This document shows positions 61,369 through 64,000 of a DNA stretch of 64,000 nucleotides, piece after piece (positions within the stretch are counted from its first letter, which is position 1; each line of letters starts with the position of its first letter). Both the position numbers and the translations under genes were made by a program. The DNA comes from Bacillota bacterium (GTDB taxonomy: Bacteria > Bacillota > Clostridia > Lachnospirales > Lachnospiraceae), in NCBI GenBank assembly GCA_023414355.1, contig JAEZOB010000046.1, positions 1 through 64,000 of the forward strand, given 5' to 3'. The notes beneath the pieces are model-generated. The model was given only the letters and a program-made list of their open reading frames with translations. It made no database searches and was not told the DNA's origin.

Positions 61369-62229
61369 ATGAATCATGTCGAAAATACCATTTATGATAT
61401 GATGGTCTATATTAATTTAAGCCTGTTTGAGCATATCACTTTAGACGGATTGTCAGAAAGATTTTCTTATTCAAAATATCATTTGCACAGGAAGTTTAAA
61501 GAGGTTGCCGGTGTAACTCTAAATGAATATATTAAGAAAAGACGAATAGAAAACAGTATTTACTATTTGTCGGCCAATCCGGCTTCAGTTATTACTGAAG
61601 TCGCCAGCTACTGCGGTTTTTCTTCAGCGACCTATTCCAGAGAATTTCGAAAGGTATTTGGCCGGACTCCTATTGAATGGCGTAATATTTATAAAAAGGA
61701 TACCGGCGAATTAAAAAATAGCAACATTTGCAAAAACTATGAGCAATTTATTGATTACAATAATGATGGGATCCCAAATGAAATTAAAAATATCTGTGTT
61801 GCAGAAATTAATCCAAAAAGGATATCTGCAAAAACCTATTATGGTAACTATTATGATGAAAAAACCAGTGCTATTTGGAAGCAAATCAAAGAAAGCAAAA
61901 CTAGTAACGGACAGTATGTATTAATTTCAATGAACTCTCCTGCTGTGACTGACAGAAATACCTGTTTATATATGCTGGGATTTGAAAGCAGTTATAACAT
62001 TTTAGAATTGAGCCCAATCGTAATTGACGGTGGAGATTATATTATAATTGACTATCATGGCTCAAGAGAAAAATTAAGAGAGATTTATACCTGGATCATA
62101 AAATTTTACCTTCCCAAAAAAGGCTTAAAGTATGATTATCGTTTACAGTTTCATGAATATATCGATGTTCCGGATTTGGGTAAAAGTATAGTATCCTGTA
62201 AAATATATATACCTGTCTGCTATACATAA
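61369..62229 (+). CDS. AraC-family regulator with GyrI-like effector domain
   Basis: 286 residues. The N-terminal 105 residues are the AraC DNA-binding part (TLDGLSERFSYSKYHLHRKF; VASYCGFSSATYSREFRKVF). From about 145 a GyrI-like domain follows (EINPKRISAKTYYGNYYDE; the end is CKIYIPVCYT). It likely senses an amphipathic ligand, as Rob does. A C39 peptidase gene starts 42 bases after its stop. Confidence 0.88.
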   Translation: MNHVENTIYDMMVYINLSLFEHITLDGLSERFSYSKYHLHRKFKEVAGVTLNEYIKKRRIENSIYYLSANPASVITEVASYCGFSSATYSREFRKVFGRTPIEWRNIYKKDTGELKNSNICKNYEQFIDYNNDGIPNEIKNICVAEINPKRISAKTYYGNYYDEKTSAIWKQIKESKTSNGQYVLISMNSPAVTDRNTCLYMLGFESSYNILELSPIVIDGGDYIIIDYHGSREKLREIYTWIIKFYLPKKGLKYDYRLQFHEYIDVPDLGKSIVSCKIYIPVCYT

Positions 62230-62271
62230 ACAATGATTGGTTTGCAACAAAAAGCGCTAAGAAAGGTAGGT

Positions 62272-62802
62272 ATGTTACATATGCTGATAAGTAATTTCAA
62301 CTTAGTGAAACAAAAGAGAAATAACACCTGCGGATATGCAACAGCGCAAATGATTTTGTCGTATTTAGAAGGACAAACTATCAATGAGGATATTCTTTTT
62401 GAAAAGGAACCTTTTGATTCAATCGGTATTACCTTCCTTAAACTGATTGATGTTTACAGAAAATATTTAACCGCTCACAATGCAGAAATTGTCTATGGTG
62501 ACATCGAAAAGATGTCAGAGGTAATAAGAAATAGCCTTCAGTCTAATCTCCCATTACAGTTCCAATATCTTACCAATGATTCCATGGGCGATGGGAAACC
62601 GATACTGCATTACTCAGCCCTGATCGGTTATGATGATGAAGAAGGAACTTACTCTCTTGCTGACCCCTATGGTAGTTTTAAAAAACTTAAGAAAGAAGAA
62701 TTTTTTGAAGCTGTTTCCTTTCGAAACGAGTGCTTACCCGATATTATTAAGCAAAAATATCCAAGCAATATGATGATAAGGTTTTTGAAAAGGCCCGTCT
62801 GA
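62272..62802 (+). CDS. C39-family cysteine peptidase-like protein
   Basis: 176 residues. The catalytic residues of the C39 peptidase fold are seen: Cys in RNNTCGYATAQMIL, His in ILHYSALIGYD and Asp in SLADPYGS. C39 domains usually cut bacteriocin leader peptides, but free-standing ones also occur without a transporter. No signal peptide. ATG 62272 is chosen for AAAGG upstream. It is coupled to an AraC-GyrI regulator. Confidence 0.85.
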   Translation: MLHMLISNFNLVKQKRNNTCGYATAQMILSYLEGQTINEDILFEKEPFDSIGITFLKLIDVYRKYLTAHNAEIVYGDIEKMSEVIRNSLQSNLPLQFQYLTNDSMGDGKPILHYSALIGYDDEEGTYSLADPYGSFKKLKKEEFFEAVSFRNECLPDIIKQKYPSNMMIRFLKRPV

Positions 62803-62818
62803 AAAGATGGACCTTTTT
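62788..62818 (+). terminator. Rho-independent terminator overlapping stop
   Basis: AAAAGGCCCGTCT pairs with AGATGGACCTTTTT, starting within the last codons of the C39 gene. Confidence 0.8.
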
Positions 62819-62824
62819 GCTACA

Positions 62825-62853
62825 TTGACTTCCTTTATTAGGAAAAGTATAAT
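62825..62853 (+). promoter_or_regulatory. Promoter of the shared spacer-dyad family
   Basis: TTGACT at 62825-62830, TATAAT at 62848-62853, 17-bp spacer with TTCCT-TTA-TTAGGAA. Very close to the copy at 4045. Confidence 0.8.
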
Positions 62854-62926
62854 TAGATAAATTTGTATTTACATTCACAAACGAAATACATTAGGAAATA
62901 ACCATAGAATGGAGCGCGAGATAGTT

Positions 62927-63949
62927 ATGAAGAAGCTAATAAAGAAAGTTCTGCTGGCAATTGCTGTAGTATTCGCAGTTTTAATCGTTGGATTGATTAT
63001 AAATAACAGATTATTCTATTTCAGATATAATCATACAGAAACCAAAAAGGATGATCTATCAGAGGAAGATGTCAACCGTATTCATCATATTTATCGCTAC
63101 TTATCCGAAGAAGGAAGCCGTATATTCGCTGATTTTAACGGCGAAGATATGGACCTCCTTCTGTATAATGAAGCTTATGAATTTCTGTTTAGTGATTTCG
63201 AACCATCCGGGCAGGAATGGAGCTATATCGGAAAAGATGAATATTTAAATAAGCTTATCTATAGAAGAATAGCAGCAAATTCCCAAGCTTTTGCTGTAAA
63301 AATCGATTCATCATGGGTTGGAAGCTTTGCTACACTTGATACCTATCATAAAACAATGTTGCGTGAATTGCCGATATTCTTTCCCCCTCAGCTGGTGGCT
63401 GCTGACGAGCAGTATTATAAAGCACTTGTGATACACGAAATGACTCATGCATATCAGGGTAAGTATAATCCTAACCGAATCGATGAAGCAGAACATATCG
63501 AGAGTATATATAATACATATGACTCAAATAACACCTTCAACACATTACTGATACAGGAAGCAAAGTATCTTGAGACAGCGCTACAATCAGATGATATGGA
63601 CAGTGTTCGAAGGAATACAGAGCTCTTCCTGCAAACCAGAGATCAGAGACGAAAAGAGTGTCAAATGACTGCGGAGGATATTGCAGCAGAGAAAGAGTTT
63701 GAATGGCTGGAAGGCCTGGCGCGATATGCAGAATGGAAAGCATCACAAGGCTCCTCATCTCCGATCGCAAAAGGATTATCTAATATATCTGATAAAGTGA
63801 AAACAAGAAGTGACGACCGATCTTATACCCTGGGTATGGCAGAATATATCAATATTCTAAAACTAGATAAAAGCTATGAGCAGACTGTTTTACAAGAAAA
63901 TGTAGCTCTTGAAGATATTCTGTCAGAATTATGCAAAACTATAGAATAA
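62927..63949 (+). CDS. Membrane-anchored protein with HEMTH zinc-protease motif
   Basis: 340 residues. A basic N-terminus and one membrane segment (about 5-28) anchor it with the rest outside. At about residue 171 the motif VIHEMTHAYQGKY is the H-E-x-x-H signature of zincin metallopeptidases; a downstream Glu that could be the third ligand is EWLEGLARYAEW. The family is otherwise not recognised. It lies behind a family promoter. ATG 62927 is preferred over 62909 because it gives a standard anchor start; the ribosome site is weak for both. Confidence 0.7.
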   Translation: MKKLIKKVLLAIAVVFAVLIVGLIINNRLFYFRYNHTETKKDDLSEEDVNRIHHIYRYLSEEGSRIFADFNGEDMDLLLYNEAYEFLFSDFEPSGQEWSYIGKDEYLNKLIYRRIAANSQAFAVKIDSSWVGSFATLDTYHKTMLRELPIFFPPQLVAADEQYYKALVIHEMTHAYQGKYNPNRIDEAEHIESIYNTYDSNNTFNTLLIQEAKYLETALQSDDMDSVRRNTELFLQTRDQRRKECQMTAEDIAAEKEFEWLEGLARYAEWKASQGSSSPIAKGLSNISDKVKTRSDDRSYTLGMAEYINILKLDKSYEQTVLQENVALEDILSELCKTIE

Positions 63950-64000
63950 GAAACAGTTATAAAATGAGCAGACACAGTCAAGCGCCTGCCTGATATTTTT

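Overview
The window looks like a chromosomal accessory region of a low-GC, anaerobic Gram-positive bacterium, most likely a Clostridia member near Lachnospiraceae. This is inferred from AT-rich sequence, strong GGAGG ribosome sites, and families typical of that group: an EFR1-type flavodoxin/ferredoxin, BspA-type leucine-rich repeats, DUF6273, a CD3324-like protein, GH127, TraX-like and Csp-like subtilases. No 16S rRNA or conserved housekeeping operon is present to fix the taxon.

Layout. 1-7.5 kb: a GC-rich palindromic repeat, a membrane-anchored unknown, a TetR/EFR1 pair, an ECF sigma/anti-sigma pair, DJ-1, a Cys-rich mini-gene with a GNAT, and a MerR/DUF6273 pair. 7.9-11.4 kb: two tandem subtilisin-like proteases. 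11.7-20 kb: GNAT, NimA-like flavoprotein, divergent AraC/GH127 beta-L-arabinofuranosidase, TetR/ABC exporter, GyrI-like and ABM proteins. 20-24.5 kb: divergent AraC/GyrI-like pair and a two-component system with a membrane protein. 24.7-30.9 kb: three GNATs, a hydrolase broken by one stop codon, a nucleotidyltransferase/HD/VOC cluster and an XRE-desulfoferrodoxin fusion. 31-36.2 kb: argS behind an Arg-rich leader peptide, GNAT/nitroreductase, and a second sigma/anti-sigma pair. 36.3-43.8 kb: hairpin element, GNAT, acyltransferase, a large unknown, AraC/ClpP, a secreted serine hydrolase behind five 34-bp repeats, and TraX. 44-50.4 kb: two tandem membrane GGDEF/EAL-type proteins (the second degenerate) and a secreted BspA protein. 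50.6-53.8 kb: GNAT, tRNA-Gly(GCC), decayed integrase, flavoprotein and att-like repeats. 53.8-64 kb: DUF3795, AraC fused to a cysteine-peptidase-like domain, TetR/CPBP, MarR/membrane protein, toroid protein, CD3324-like/aminoglycoside nucleotidyltransferase, AraC-GyrI/C39 peptidase and a membrane HEMTH protein.

How it fits together. The region is a patchwork of one- to three-gene stress or xenobiotic-response cassettes, each with its own regulator. At least seven cassettes share one promoter type: TTGACT, a conserved 17-bp spacer often holding the dyad TTCCTA-N3-TAGGAA, then TATAAT. Several carry tiny upstream leader ORFs with hairpins. The most distinctive signals are this promoter family, the argS leader with five Arg codons followed by a terminator, and the tRNA-Gly-associated 52-bp palindromic repeat that recurs at five places and brackets a decayed integrase. 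All functions are read from sequence motifs alone.
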